From positions 1 through 40,741 of the forward strand of contig JAAYXZ010000019.1 of assembly GCA_012515635.1 (NCBI GenBank): a stretch of DNA of 40,741 bases, read 5' to 3'. The notes under the pieces are model-generated. The model worked only from the letters and a program-made list of their open reading frames with translations, made no database searches and had not been told where the DNA came from. This DNA comes from Elusimicrobiota bacterium (GTDB lineage: Bacteria > Ratteibacteria > UBA8468 > B48-G9 > JAFGKM01). Made by a program: the position numbers and the translations under genes. Shown piece by piece: positions 1-7,790 of this stretch. Numbering within the stretch: position 1 is the first letter of the stretch; each line of letters begins with the position of its first letter.

Positions 1-26
1 CCTTTCTTCGGAAGGCCTCTTATTTT
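1..26 (+). terminator. Possible terminator of a gene upstream of the window
   Basis: Bases 2-15 can fold into a short hairpin capped by a C(TTCG)G tetraloop, followed by a T-rich stretch at about 18-26. The stem may begin before base 1, so its true length is unknown. The position fits the end of an upstream gene. The assignment is weak because the T-run is interrupted. Confidence 0.3.
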
Positions 27-44
27 AACTTCTTTTATAAGAGG
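16..44. repeat. 8-bp inverted repeat (CCTCTTAT / ATAAGAGG)
   Basis: Two perfect 8-base arms at 16-23 and 37-44 are separated by 13 bases. They lie upstream of the first gene. The repeat could be a hairpin in a leader or terminator region, or an operator. Nothing else in the sequence distinguishes these. Confidence 0.4.
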
Positions 45-139
45 ATGTCAAAGAGATGGATTGGTTAATGTTCGGAAGTTTTTGTGTGAGGTTTGTTTGT
101 AAAGGGGAGTGTTTTAATGTAAACTGGGGAGAGGTGCTT

Positions 140-412
140 ATGTTGAAACAAAAAACGGCGGGTTATGTCAATAAGGTGGTTGTCCTGGATACTTCTACAA
201 AATGGATATATATCGGGACTTTGGTAGAGGAGGATAACTCCTTTTTTGTGCTAAAGGAAGTGGATGCCTTTGATGTCTCGGATACAGCGTTAAGCAAGCA
301 GGAATATGTAAGGATGGTAAAGAAAGACGGGGTAGCGCCTAACAGGAGCAAGGCGCTGGTATTGAAAACGATAGTAACAGGGATAACTCTTGTGGAGGAT
401 ATCCTTATATAA
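140..412 (+). CDS. Small conserved-type hypothetical protein (90 aa)
   Basis: The frame is open from base 56, but the ATG at 140 is preferred. It has a good Shine-Dalgarno (GGGGAGAGG, about 126-134), and the upstream segment is Cys-rich and unlike the rest. The product is soluble and probably beta-rich, with a central stretch (VLDTSTKWIYIGTL) and a basic tail. The pattern resembles small uncharacterised proteins I associate with PVC-group genomes, recalled rather than searched. Its stop overlaps the next start (TAATG), so the two genes are probably coupled. No function can be assigned. Confidence 0.7.
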   Translation: MLKQKTAGYVNKVVVLDTSTKWIYIGTLVEEDNSFFVLKEVDAFDVSDTALSKQEYVRMVKKDGVAPNRSKALVLKTIVTGITLVEDILI

Positions 413-579
413 TGAAAGAGCGTTTTTTTGCTGTTATGTCAGGGCTTTTGGCAGGGCTGTCTGTATATTTTTTTATCGGATGGATTTTTACAAGAAAAAC
501 GAGGATGGGGAAGAGGTATCTGTTGATGTGTCTTCTGTTTACAGCGGGGCTGGTTGCAGTTCTCTGTATGAGGCGATGA
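412..579 (+). CDS. Small two-helix membrane protein (55 aa), hypothetical
   Basis: The ATG at 412 overlaps the preceding stop in a TAATG arrangement, a classic coupling signal. The frame runs 55 codons to TGA at 577-579. The product starts MKERFFAVMSG and has two hydrophobic segments, about residues 8-26 and 37-53, joined by a short basic loop (TRKTRMGKR). That is the layout expected of a small integral membrane protein. A longer ORF in another frame (390-629) covers the same DNA, but it lacks a ribosome site and its product is less protein-like. The family is not recognised. Confidence 0.55.
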   Translation: MKERFFAVMSGLLAGLSVYFFIGWIFTRKTRMGKRYLLMCLLFTAGLVAVLCMRR

Positions 580-622
580 GCGGCGAGAGGCGTTTTTATC
601 TAAAAAGCGGTGTTCTGTATTA

Positions 623-640
623 CAGATAAGCGCTTATCTG
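623..640. repeat. 18-bp perfect palindrome before plsC
   Basis: CAGATAAGCGCTTATCTG is its own reverse complement across all 18 bases. It sits just before the plsC Shine-Dalgarno (AGGAGG, about 642-647). It could be an operator for a dimeric regulator or a hairpin close to the ribosome site. Confidence 0.6.
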
Positions 641-662
641 ACAGGAGGTCTTCCAAAAAATT

Positions 663-1259
663 ATGAGCAGTTTTCTTTATTTATGCGCCAGATTTTTAGG
701 CAAAATACTTTTTAAAACGTTGTTTCGTTTGGAGGTAAAAGGCAAGGAAAACCTTGCGGATATAGGGAGGATTTGTATTATCTCTTCCAATCATGAGAGT
801 TATTTAGACCCGCTTATACTGGGCTTGATTTTTCCTCGGCGGCTCAGGTATTTTTCCAAAAAAGAGATGTTTTCCATTCCTGTCCTTTCGTTCCTTATAA
901 GGCAGTTCGGGGCGATTCCGATAGATAGGGACGAGTCATCGTCTATCACGATGCGACAGGGTGTCAGGGTTATCAGGGACGGCGACTGGCTTGTGATTTT
1001 TCCTGAAGGGACAAGAAGTAAAACGAGGGAACTGCTGGCGCCGAAAGAGGGGCTTGGATTCCTTCATTACAAGACAGGAGCGCCTATTATTCCTGTGTAT
1101 ATCTCCGGGGCAGGGAGGGCGTTGCCTGTGGGCGCAAAGTTTATACGGTTTACTAAAATAAAGGTGTTTATAGGGGAGAAGATAAGCATTGGCGGGAAGG
1201 ACTATAAATATACGGCAGAGAAGGTGATGGAAGCGATAAAGGGATTGAAAGAGCGATGA
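663..1259 (+). CDS. plsC: 1-acyl-sn-glycerol-3-phosphate acyltransferase
   Basis: Transfers an acyl group to the sn-2 position of lysophosphatidic acid, giving phosphatidic acid at the cytoplasmic membrane. The 198-aa product has the acyltransferase HX4D motif (NHESYLDP, H44 and D49) and the FPEGTRS substrate-binding block at 113-119. A hydrophobic N-terminus probably anchors it. Length is normal for short PlsC proteins. The start has a strong AGGAGG about 15 bases upstream. Its stop overlaps the ispH start (ATGA). The plsC-ispH-rpsA order is common in bacteria, often with cmk in front; here two small genes occupy that place. Confidence 0.92.
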   Translation: MSSFLYLCARFLGKILFKTLFRLEVKGKENLADIGRICIISSNHESYLDPLILGLIFPRRLRYFSKKEMFSIPVLSFLIRQFGAIPIDRDESSSITMRQGVRVIRDGDWLVIFPEGTRSKTRELLAPKEGLGFLHYKTGAPIIPVYISGAGRALPVGAKFIRFTKIKVFIGEKISIGGKDYKYTAEKVMEAIKGLKER

Positions 1260-2110
1260 AAAAATTGTTTGTTGCAAAAAATATAGGGTTCTGCTTTGGC
1301 GTGAAAAGGACTGTGGAGATGGCAGAGCGATTGCTTGCAGAGTATGGGGAGATTTATAGCACAGGCGATATTGTTCATAATCCTCTGGTTATGGACGCCC
1401 TTAAGGCAAAGGGGCTGAAGGTTGTGAAAAAAACCGCAGAGATAAAGGGTGAGCGGTTTATAGTCCGTTCACACGGAATAGGGATAGATGTCTTTGATTA
1501 TCTTGAGAAGCGGGGTATCAAGGTCTTTGATGCGACTTGCCCGTCTGTGAAAAAGATTCAATCCCTGATTAAAAAACTGGACAACAGGAAATATTCTATT
1601 ATAATAATAGGGAATGAACAGCATCCTGAGGTGATTGGACTTAAAAAGCACGGGAAAAACACTGTTGTTTTTGGCGGTAGTTGTTCTCCCGTAAAAATAA
1701 AGAAATCGGAGAGGGTGGCGGTAATAGGGCAGACGACCCTTTCGTTTGAGGAGTATATCAGAAGGATAAGATGCCTTATGGAGTTGTCCCCCGGCAGGGA
1801 AGTGATGGTCTATAACACTATATGCAAGGTAACGGGGGAGAGGCAAAAAGAGGCAGTAGAGATAAGCAAAAAGGCGGATGCTGTGTTTGTTCTTGGAGGC
1901 AGGCATAGTTCCAATACTGCAAAACTTTTTGAAACCGTAAAAAAACATAACAGAAGAGCGTTTTATATTGAGCAAATGAAAGATATAGAGGGAATATCTC
2001 TCGCAGGTATTAACTCTATAGGGCTGGTATCCGGGACATCAACCTCTGACGGGTTTATCTCAGAGGTGAAAAAATATATCAAAAAAAAAAGGTACAGGGA
2101 GGTGCAGTAG
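1256..2110 (+). CDS. ispH: 4-hydroxy-3-methylbut-2-enyl diphosphate reductase
   Basis: Last enzyme of the MEP pathway, reducing HMBPP to IPP and DMAPP with a [4Fe-4S] cluster. The 284-aa protein keeps the three cluster cysteines: C13 in GFCFGVKRT, C95 in DATCPSVKK and C190 in NTICKVTGERQ. The conserved histidines of the active site (H41, H73, H123) are also present, as is the C-terminal VSGTSTSDGFI block. It is coupled to plsC by an ATGA overlap and followed after one base by rpsA. With ispD in the same window, this shows the organism uses the MEP route. Confidence 0.95.
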   Translation: MKKLFVAKNIGFCFGVKRTVEMAERLLAEYGEIYSTGDIVHNPLVMDALKAKGLKVVKKTAEIKGERFIVRSHGIGIDVFDYLEKRGIKVFDATCPSVKKIQSLIKKLDNRKYSIIIIGNEQHPEVIGLKKHGKNTVVFGGSCSPVKIKKSERVAVIGQTTLSFEEYIRRIRCLMELSPGREVMVYNTICKVTGERQKEAVEISKKADAVFVLGGRHSSNTAKLFETVKKHNRRAFYIEQMKDIEGISLAGINSIGLVSGTSTSDGFISEVKKYIKKKRYREVQ

Positions 2111-2111
2111 A

Positions 2112-3464
2112 ATGACAAAAGAACTGGATGTAGGAAAACTGCTTGAAGAAAAGATATTGGGATTTAAGCCAGGCACTATGATTAAAGGCAAGGTAGTAAG
2201 GATTATGGATGAGTATGTTGTGATAGATATTGAATACAAATCAGAAGGGGTTGCCCTTAAAGAAGAGTTTAAAGGGGACAGCGTTTCAGAAGGGGAAGAG
2301 GTTGAGGTTGTTGTTGAATCTCTTGACCCTACCGAACACGGGTTTATTCCTTTGTCAAAAGAGAAAGCAGACCTGATTCTTAACTGGGAAAAAGTGGAGA
2401 AGAGTTATGAGACAGGAGGATGGATAGAGGGGACTATCTTTAGAAGCATTAAAGGCGGGTTCAGGGTGGATGTCGGTATTATCGCTTTCCTGCCGTCTTC
2501 TCAGGCAGATATAGCGCCGTTGACCAATTTATCATCATTGGTTGGTCTCCGTTCCAGATTTAAGATTATCAACCTTGATGCTGCGAGAAAAAATGTTGTG
2601 GTTTCAAGGCGGAAATATCTTGAGGAGGAGAGAGAGGAGTACAGGAAGGAGTATTTCACCAATATTCAGAAAGACCAACTGGTGACGGGTGTAGTGAAAA
2701 ACATTGTTGACTACGGGGCTTTTATTGAGTTGGAGTATGGGATAGTGGGGTTGCTGCATATAAATGATATGAGTTGGGGAAGAATCAGCCATCCTTCCCA
2801 AATGTTGAGCATAGGACAGGATGTGGAGATTGTGGTGCTGGAAGTGGATAAGGAAAAACAGGTGCTTTCGTTTGGGCTTAAGCAGAGAACGCCAAACCCT
2901 TGGGATGATATTGAGCAGAAGTATCCTGTGGGTTCTGTGGTTGAGGGGAAAGTGGTAAATATCACGGATTACGGAGCGTTTATAAAGATAGACGAGGGGA
3001 TAGAAGGGCTTTTGCATATATCGGAGATTTCATGGACGGGAAGGATAAAAAAACCCTCTGATGTGATTGCAATGGGAGATACCGTAAGTGTTCAGGTGAT
3101 AGATATGAAGAAAGAAGAACAGAAGATATCGTTCAGTTTGAAGAGTTTGGAGCCGAACCCCTGGCCTGAAATAGCGGAGAGGTATCCTGTGGGCAGTATA
3201 GTTAAAGGGAAGGTGTATAACATTACGGATTTTGGCGCTTTTGTTGAACTTGAGCCGGGCATAGACGGACTGTTGCATGTCTCAAATATAATGGATGAGG
3301 CGGTTAAGCATCCTTCAGAGGTTTTGAGAAAAGGTCAGAGAGTGGATGTGATGGTTCTTGAGATAGATTCTGATAATAAGAGAATCGCTTTAGGGATGAA
3401 GCAGATAGAAGGGGGGCAGGAGGTAACGGAAGAAGATGAGGGTTCTGATAGTCAAGAATTATGA
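2112..3464 (+). CDS. rpsA: 30S ribosomal protein S1 (five S1 domains)
   Basis: The 450-aa protein consists of tandem S1 RNA-binding domains, at about residues 20-86, 103-170, 190-258, 275-344 and 361-431. The last three are the most regular, each with a (V)DYGAF(I/V) turn and a GLLH(I/V)S block. The acidic C-terminal tail is typical of S1. Enterobacterial S1 has six domains, so this is a shorter form, as in several other phyla. S1 helps load mRNA on the 30S subunit. It follows ispH directly, and its 3' end overlaps nagB by 29 bases. Confidence 0.92.
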   Translation: MTKELDVGKLLEEKILGFKPGTMIKGKVVRIMDEYVVIDIEYKSEGVALKEEFKGDSVSEGEEVEVVVESLDPTEHGFIPLSKEKADLILNWEKVEKSYETGGWIEGTIFRSIKGGFRVDVGIIAFLPSSQADIAPLTNLSSLVGLRSRFKIINLDAARKNVVVSRRKYLEEEREEYRKEYFTNIQKDQLVTGVVKNIVDYGAFIELEYGIVGLLHINDMSWGRISHPSQMLSIGQDVEIVVLEVDKEKQVLSFGLKQRTPNPWDDIEQKYPVGSVVEGKVVNITDYGAFIKIDEGIEGLLHISEISWTGRIKKPSDVIAMGDTVSVQVIDMKKEEQKISFSLKSLEPNPWPEIAERYPVGSIVKGKVYNITDFGAFVELEPGIDGLLHVSNIMDEAVKHPSEVLRKGQRVDVMVLEIDSDNKRIALGMKQIEGGQEVTEEDEGSDSQEL

Positions 3465-4230
3465 GGAGTTATCAGTAAAGGCGGCGGAAGAGGTAGCGGA
3501 ACTTATTAAGAGGAAGCCAATTTGTGTGTTGGGGTTAGCCACAGGAGGCACTCCTGTAGGGATGTATAAAGAGTTGGCGCGGATGCATCAAAGCGAAGGG
3601 TTGGATTTCTCAGGTGTCGCCACTTTTAATCTTGATGAGTATTACGGGTTGGATGGCTCTCATCCCCATAGTTACAGGTGTTTTATGGATGCTAATCTTG
3701 TGGACGGGACAAACATAAACAGAGAGAATATGTTTATTCCGAACGGGAAGGTAGCCATAAAGGATGTAGAGGCGCATTGCGCGGAGTATGAAGAGAAGAT
3801 AAAGGAGGCGGGGGGAATAGACCTGCAGGTGTTGGGCATAGGGGGAGACGGGCATATTGCTTTCAATGAACCGGGGGCGTCCCTTGCTTCGCGAACAAGA
3901 TTGGTGGCGCTTAATGAGCAGACAATTAAGGATAACGCAAGGTTCTTTGCAAGCGCTGAAGAAGTGCCTGTATATGCAATCTCAATGGGTGTGGGAACAA
4001 TACTTGAAGCAAGGGAGTTGCTTGTGCTTGCCAATGGAGAGAAGAAAGCGGATATTGTGGCAAAGGCGCTTGAAGGGCCTCTGAGTTCATCAGTGGTTGC
4101 GTCTGTTATACAACTGCACCCGAAGGTTACTGTTATACTTGATGAAGAAGCCGCCGGAAAATTAAGCAGGGCTAATTTTTATAAGTTTGCGGCATCAATG
4201 GAAGGACAGGTCAGGTTAAAACTTTTTTAG
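3436..4230 (+). CDS. nagB: Glucosamine-6-phosphate deaminase
   Basis: Converts glucosamine 6-phosphate to fructose 6-phosphate and ammonia. The 264-aa protein has the phosphate-binding GLATGGTPVGMY loop, the NLDEYYGL motif (D67) and GGDGHIAFNEPG. By alignment from memory with E. coli NagB, D67, D138, H140 and E145 match the catalytic residues. The start lies 29 bases inside the end of rpsA. It is supported by a GGAGG about 15 bases upstream and by the fit to the family N-terminus. The close packing suggests co-transcription with rpsA. Confidence 0.93.
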   Translation: MRVLIVKNYEELSVKAAEEVAELIKRKPICVLGLATGGTPVGMYKELARMHQSEGLDFSGVATFNLDEYYGLDGSHPHSYRCFMDANLVDGTNINRENMFIPNGKVAIKDVEAHCAEYEEKIKEAGGIDLQVLGIGGDGHIAFNEPGASLASRTRLVALNEQTIKDNARFFASAEEVPVYAISMGVGTILEARELLVLANGEKKADIVAKALEGPLSSSVVASVIQLHPKVTVILDEEAAGKLSRANFYKFAASMEGQVRLKLF

Positions 4231-4239
4231 GGCAATGAC

Positions 4240-4596
4240 TTATCTCTGCGGTGAAAATATTGCGGTGGTGATGATGTTTTTGCCTTTGACAAAGAAGTTC
4301 AAGGTCAGTCCGCAGTCCCCTGCTCTGTCTTTTAGGACAGGATAAGGGGTGTCATTATCCCATATAATTGAAATATCCTTAAAGGAGAACTCTTTCTGTT
4401 GCGCGTCAGGCAGAGATTTCCATATTGCCTCTTTGAACGAGAAGGAGACCGCCATATAATAAGACCTGTTCTGCGCAGGGATGTGTTCTATCTCTTTTGT
4501 TGTGTATATCCGTTTGATAAATTTTTCTTTGTAGCGTTCTATCACTTTCTCTAATCGCTTTATATCCAGAATATCAATTCCTACGGTTATCTCCAC
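4240..4596 (-). CDS. acpS: Holo-[acyl-carrier-protein] synthase
   Basis: Transfers 4'-phosphopantetheine from CoA to the serine of acyl carrier protein. The N-terminal VGIDILDI carries the conserved Mg-binding Asp, and the FKEAIWKSL block matches the family (F/W)xxKEAxxKAL. I chose the GTG start at 4596. It gives 118 aa, the usual AcpS length, and follows AGGGAGG at short spacing. Upstream ATGs in frame at 4626 and 4653 lie at or before the predicted transcript start and have no ribosome site. The C-terminal half is divergent. The gene converges on nagB with a 9-bp gap. Confidence 0.82.
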   Translation of the reverse strand: MEITVGIDILDIKRLEKVIERYKEKFIKRIYTTKEIEHIPAQNRSYYMAVSFSFKEAIWKSLPDAQQKEFSFKDISIIWDNDTPYPVLKDRAGDCGLTLNFFVKGKNIITTAIFSPQR

Positions 4597-4605
4597 GCGC
4601 CTCCC

Positions 4606-4634
4606 TTGAAAAAAGTTGCTATTCATTGTAAATT
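4606..4634 (+). promoter_or_regulatory. Predicted sigma70-type promoter for the SGNH hydrolase gene
   Basis: The -35 box TTGAAA (4606-4611) and -10 box TAAATT (4629-4634) are separated by 17 bp. They lie 37 bp before the ATG at 4671. The -10 matches consensus at only four of six positions, so support is moderate. Confidence 0.4.
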
Positions 4635-4658
4635 GAATAAAAGGTTTTGGCAACTTTT
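4611..4658. repeat. 9-bp inverted repeat spanning divergent promoters
   Basis: AAAAGTTGC (4611-4619) and GCAACTTTT (4650-4658) are perfect inverted arms 30 bp apart. An inner pair, ATTCA (4621-4625) and TGAAT (4634-4638), is nested inside. The outer arms overlap the -35 regions of both divergent promoters, as an operator for a looping or dimeric regulator might. Confidence 0.5.
4625..4653 (-). promoter_or_regulatory. Predicted sigma70-type promoter for acpS
   Basis: On the minus strand, TTGCCA (4648-4653) and TACAAT (4625-4630) are 17 bp apart, each matching five of six consensus bases. The start point would be near 4618, about 22 bases before the GTG at 4596. This favours that start codon over the upstream ATGs. 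Confidence 0.6.
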
Positions 4659-4670
4659 GGGGGAGATGAG

Positions 4671-5711
4671 ATGGTCTATAAAGGGGTGTGTATTCATAAT
4701 GTGGTGGAACTTGTTGAGAAGAGAGATGGAGTTGTTCCTTTAAGGATACCGGACAGTTTAAGGAGGGCTGTGAATGCGGGGGTTAGGTTGATGGCTTCGC
4801 AGGGCGCAGGCGTTGAGATGAGGTTTAATCTTAAGAGCAAGGGGGCAAAACTTGTTCTTAAATCAAAGGAGCGAGGGTGTTTTCTCGGGGAGATATTTCA
4901 AGGAAATTTTTTGGCGGAGAGTTTTTTTGTAAGCGATAGGGATTCGGATGTTGTTATAACCCTTCCGGAGAATATTGAGAAACTTAAAGAGTTGTCAAGA
5001 AGAGAGGGGATGGCGTTTGACGCAGGTCTGACACGGATAATTCTTCCGTATAATACGACCTGCGTAATTAAGGGGATAGAGGGCGATTTTGATTTGCCGC
5101 GGAAGGAGCAGATGCCTGAGGCAAGGTATCTTGCGTATGGCTCATCCATAACACACGGGCTTTATGCTGCAAGGCCTACGGAGACCTATGCAATGAGGAC
5201 AGCGCAGGCATTGGGGGCTGACTTGATAAATCTGGGGTTTGGCGGCAGCGCCCATTGTGAGCGGGAGATGGCAGATTATATTGCAGGGAGGGATGACTGG
5301 GATTTCGCAACCCTTGAGATGGGGATAAATATGATAGGCGATTTTGATGTTGAAGAGTTTAGGAGTCGTGTGGAGTATTTCATTCCGAAGATAGCGCAAG
5401 CCCATCCTGATAAATGGATATTCTGCATAGATGTGTTTCCTTTCTATTGTGATTTGGATACAGAGGCGCAAAAACAGAAGATGTTCAGAGATGTGGTAAA
5501 AGATGTGGTTAAGGGGATAAAGACGGAGAGAGTTAAACATATAGGCGGAAGGGATTTGTTGCGCGATTGGGCGGGGCTTTGCACAGATGTTCTTCATCCA
5601 TCGTCTCTGGGTATGGATGAGATAGCAAGGAATCTGACAGGGGTGATAAGCGGATATGCGCAACAGCGGAGAAAGGCATTTTTTAACAAAGGAGAGGCGA
5701 TTGTTGCCTGA
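4671..5711 (+). CDS. SGNH/GDSL-family hydrolase (esterase-like) with N-terminal beta domain
   Basis: Residues 1 to about 145 look like a beta-sandwich of the kind found before some GDSL esterases. Residues 150-330 form the SGNH domain: block I YGSSITHG (nucleophile probably S159), block II with G191, block III LEMGIN (N220), and block V DVLHP with D306 and H309. No signal peptide is seen, so it is probably cytoplasmic. The ATG at 4671 is preferred over 4647 because GGGGAGA lies just before it; this gives 346 aa. The natural ester is unknown; acetylated sugars are plausible. It is followed by V-ATPase genes after 10 bp. Confidence 0.8.
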   Translation: MVYKGVCIHNVVELVEKRDGVVPLRIPDSLRRAVNAGVRLMASQGAGVEMRFNLKSKGAKLVLKSKERGCFLGEIFQGNFLAESFFVSDRDSDVVITLPENIEKLKELSRREGMAFDAGLTRIILPYNTTCVIKGIEGDFDLPRKEQMPEARYLAYGSSITHGLYAARPTETYAMRTAQALGADLINLGFGGSAHCEREMADYIAGRDDWDFATLEMGINMIGDFDVEEFRSRVEYFIPKIAQAHPDKWIFCIDVFPFYCDLDTEAQKQKMFRDVVKDVVKGIKTERVKHIGGRDLLRDWAGLCTDVLHPSSLGMDEIARNLTGVISGYAQQRRKAFFNKGEAIVA

Positions 5712-5721
5712 TTGAGATAGG

Positions 5722-6024
5722 ATGGAGAGAGAGAAAAAAATTGCTTTTATCGGGAGGCAGGCAAGCATAGAGTTTTTTAGTGTCTTTGGGGCAGAGATGT
5801 TTCCTGTGCTGGACCAGCAACAGGCGTATGAGGTCATTGAAAAACTTAATGTTGCGGATTATTCGGTTATCTTTATGGCTGAAGAGGTCTTTGATAGCGA
5901 AAAGTTTCACCGTTATGTAATGGAGAAAAAACTGGTAGTGATTCCATCTTTGGAATCAAAAGAAGGGAAGGGTTATAGAATATTAGATGAACTTATAAAG
6001 AAGGCAATAGGTATGAAAGGGTGA
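5722..6024 (+). CDS. atpF: V/A-type ATP synthase subunit F
   Basis: Small central-stalk subunit of a V/A-type rotary ATPase. The 100-aa protein begins with the KIAFIGRQASIEFF strand-loop and has the family's later (V)IFMAEEVF and VVIPSLESKEG segments, the latter resembling the IPS.xxG turn of subunit F. It lies directly before subunit A, the standard F-A order in V-ATPase operons. The stop overlaps the first possible start of atpA. Here atpF means the V-type F subunit, not subunit b of F-type enzymes. Confidence 0.82.
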   Translation: MEREKKIAFIGRQASIEFFSVFGAEMFPVLDQQQAYEVIEKLNVADYSVIFMAEEVFDSEKFHRYVMEKKLVVIPSLESKEGKGYRILDELIKKAIGMKG

Positions 6025-6029
6025 GACAA

Positions 6030-7790
6030 ATGGATAAAGGGAAGATTGTAAAGGTAAGCGGACCGCTTGTGCAGGCAGAAGGAATGAAGAGTGTGCGAAT
6101 GTATGATGTTGTGCGGGTTGGAGAAGATAAACTGATAGGCGAGATAATACGGATAGAGGGAGATATCGTATCTATTCAGGTATATGAAGAGACGGAAGGG
6201 CTGAAAGTGGGAGACCCTGTGGTGGGGACAGGGCTGCCTCTTGTTGTTGAACTTGGACCGGGGCTGCTCTCCAACATATTTGATGGAATACAGAGACCGC
6301 TGACTCAGTTAGAGATAACAGGGGATTTTATTGTCAAAGGAACTCAAATGCCTGCGCTGGACAGGAAAATAAAGTGGCAGTTTACGCCTCTGAAAAAGGC
6401 GGGGGATGTGGTTGGAGGCGGGGATTTCATAGGAGAGGTGCAGGAGACAGAGATATTAACACATAAGATAATGGTCCCTCCTGGAGTGGCGGGGGAGATA
6501 ATTGAGATAAAACAAGGAAGTTTCAATGTGGAGGAAGAGGTTGGCAGGGTGCGAAGAAAAGACGGGGAGGAAGAACCGCTTTATCTGATGCAAAAGTGGC
6601 CGGTAAGGATGAAAAGGCCTGTGCAGGAAAAGAGACCGCCTGTGGAGCCGCTTGTTACAGGTCAGCGGGTTATAGATATGTTATTTCCTGTAGCAAAAGG
6701 GGGGACTGCCTGTGTGCCGGGACCGTTTGGGTCAGGCAAGACGGTGATTCTTCATGCAATAGCGAAATGGGCGGATGCCCAGATTATCGTGTATATCGGG
6801 TGCGGTGAAAGAGGCAATGAGATGGCGGATGTGCTTATAGAGTTTCCTGAACTGAAAGACCCGGGGACAGGAAGGTCTCTGATGGAGAGGACAGTTCTGA
6901 TAGCCAATACGTCTAATATGCCGGTGGCGGCAAGAGAGGCGTCTGTATATACAGGGATAACAATAGCAGAGTATTTTAGGGATATGGGATATTCCGTCGC
7001 TCTTATGGCGGACTCTACAAGCAGGTGGGCTGAGGCGTTGAGAGAGATATCCGGGCGGTTGGAGGAGATGCCGGGTGAGGAGGGATACCCCGCATATTTA
7101 GGAACAACGGTTGCCTCGTTTTATGAACGGGCTGGGAGGAGTTTGTGTCTCGGGGGAAGAGAGGGCGCTCTCTCTGTCATCGGGGCGGTCAGTCCGCCGG
7201 GAGGGGACCTTACAGACCCTGTGGTGCAGATGACATTAAAGGTTGTGAAGGTGTACTGGGGGCTGGACGATACGCTTGCTTACCAGCGGCACTTTCCTGC
7301 GATAAACTGGCTTTCAAGTTATTCTCTGTATGAGGCAAGCGTCAGAGAGTTCTTTGAAAAGAATGTAGCGCAGGATGTTCCTTCTATCAGGCAGGAGGCG
7401 CTCTCTATTCTTGAGAAGGAATCGGAATTGATAGAGATTGTTCGGCTTGTGGGAATGGAGACCCTCTCTGCTAATGACCGCCTTATTCTTGATACAGCAA
7501 AAACAATAAGGGAAGATTTTCTGCATCAACTTGCTTTTGATGACAGGGATGCCTATACAACATTGAAAAAACAATATAGGATGTTAAAGGCGATTATACT
7601 TTTCCATCGTTATGCTTCAAGGGCTATTGAACAGGGCGTTCCTGTGGACAAGATTAGCGCTTTTCCTGTCAAGGAAGATATTGTGTCTATGAGGTATATT
7701 CCGCATTCCAAAGAAGGTGCGTTTGACTTGTTAGAGCAGGCGATAAAGGATGCTTTTATTGCTTCCGATATTGGGAATAAAGGGCTATAA
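6030..7790 (+). CDS. atpA: V/A-type ATP synthase catalytic subunit A
   Basis: Catalytic subunit of the V1/A1 head. The 586-aa protein starts MDKGKIVKVSGPLV, as the family does. It contains the long A-subunit insertion before the nucleotide domain, the Walker A loop GPFGSGKT at about residue 235, the GCGERGNEM block and the MADSTSRWAEALREISGRLEEMPGEEGYP signature region. I chose ATG 6030, with AGGGTGAG upstream; a GTG at 6021 would add three residues. Subunits B and D normally follow, but hypF converges here instead and overlaps the 3' end by 35 bp. Confidence 0.95.
   Translation: MDKGKIVKVSGPLVQAEGMKSVRMYDVVRVGEDKLIGEIIRIEGDIVSIQVYEETEGLKVGDPVVGTGLPLVVELGPGLLSNIFDGIQRPLTQLEITGDFIVKGTQMPALDRKIKWQFTPLKKAGDVVGGGDFIGEVQETEILTHKIMVPPGVAGEIIEIKQGSFNVEEEVGRVRRKDGEEEPLYLMQKWPVRMKRPVQEKRPPVEPLVTGQRVIDMLFPVAKGGTACVPGPFGSGKTVILHAIAKWADAQIIVYIGCGERGNEMADVLIEFPELKDPGTGRSLMERTVLIANTSNMPVAAREASVYTGITIAEYFRDMGYSVALMADSTSRWAEALREISGRLEEMPGEEGYPAYLGTTVASFYERAGRSLCLGGREGALSVIGAVSPPGGDLTDPVVQMTLKVVKVYWGLDDTLAYQRHFPAINWLSSYSLYEASVREFFEKNVAQDVPSIRQEALSILEKESELIEIVRLVGMETLSANDRLILDTAKTIREDFLHQLAFDDRDAYTTLKKQYRMLKAIILFHRYASRAIEQGVPVDKISAFPVKEDIVSMRYIPHSKEGAFDLLEQAIKDAFIASDIGNKGL

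Noticed and set aside
576..629. 17-codon ORF with ATGA overlap after the small membrane protein
   Set aside because: Too short to support, with no homolog recognised; the region before plsC is better explained by the palindrome and ribosome site.
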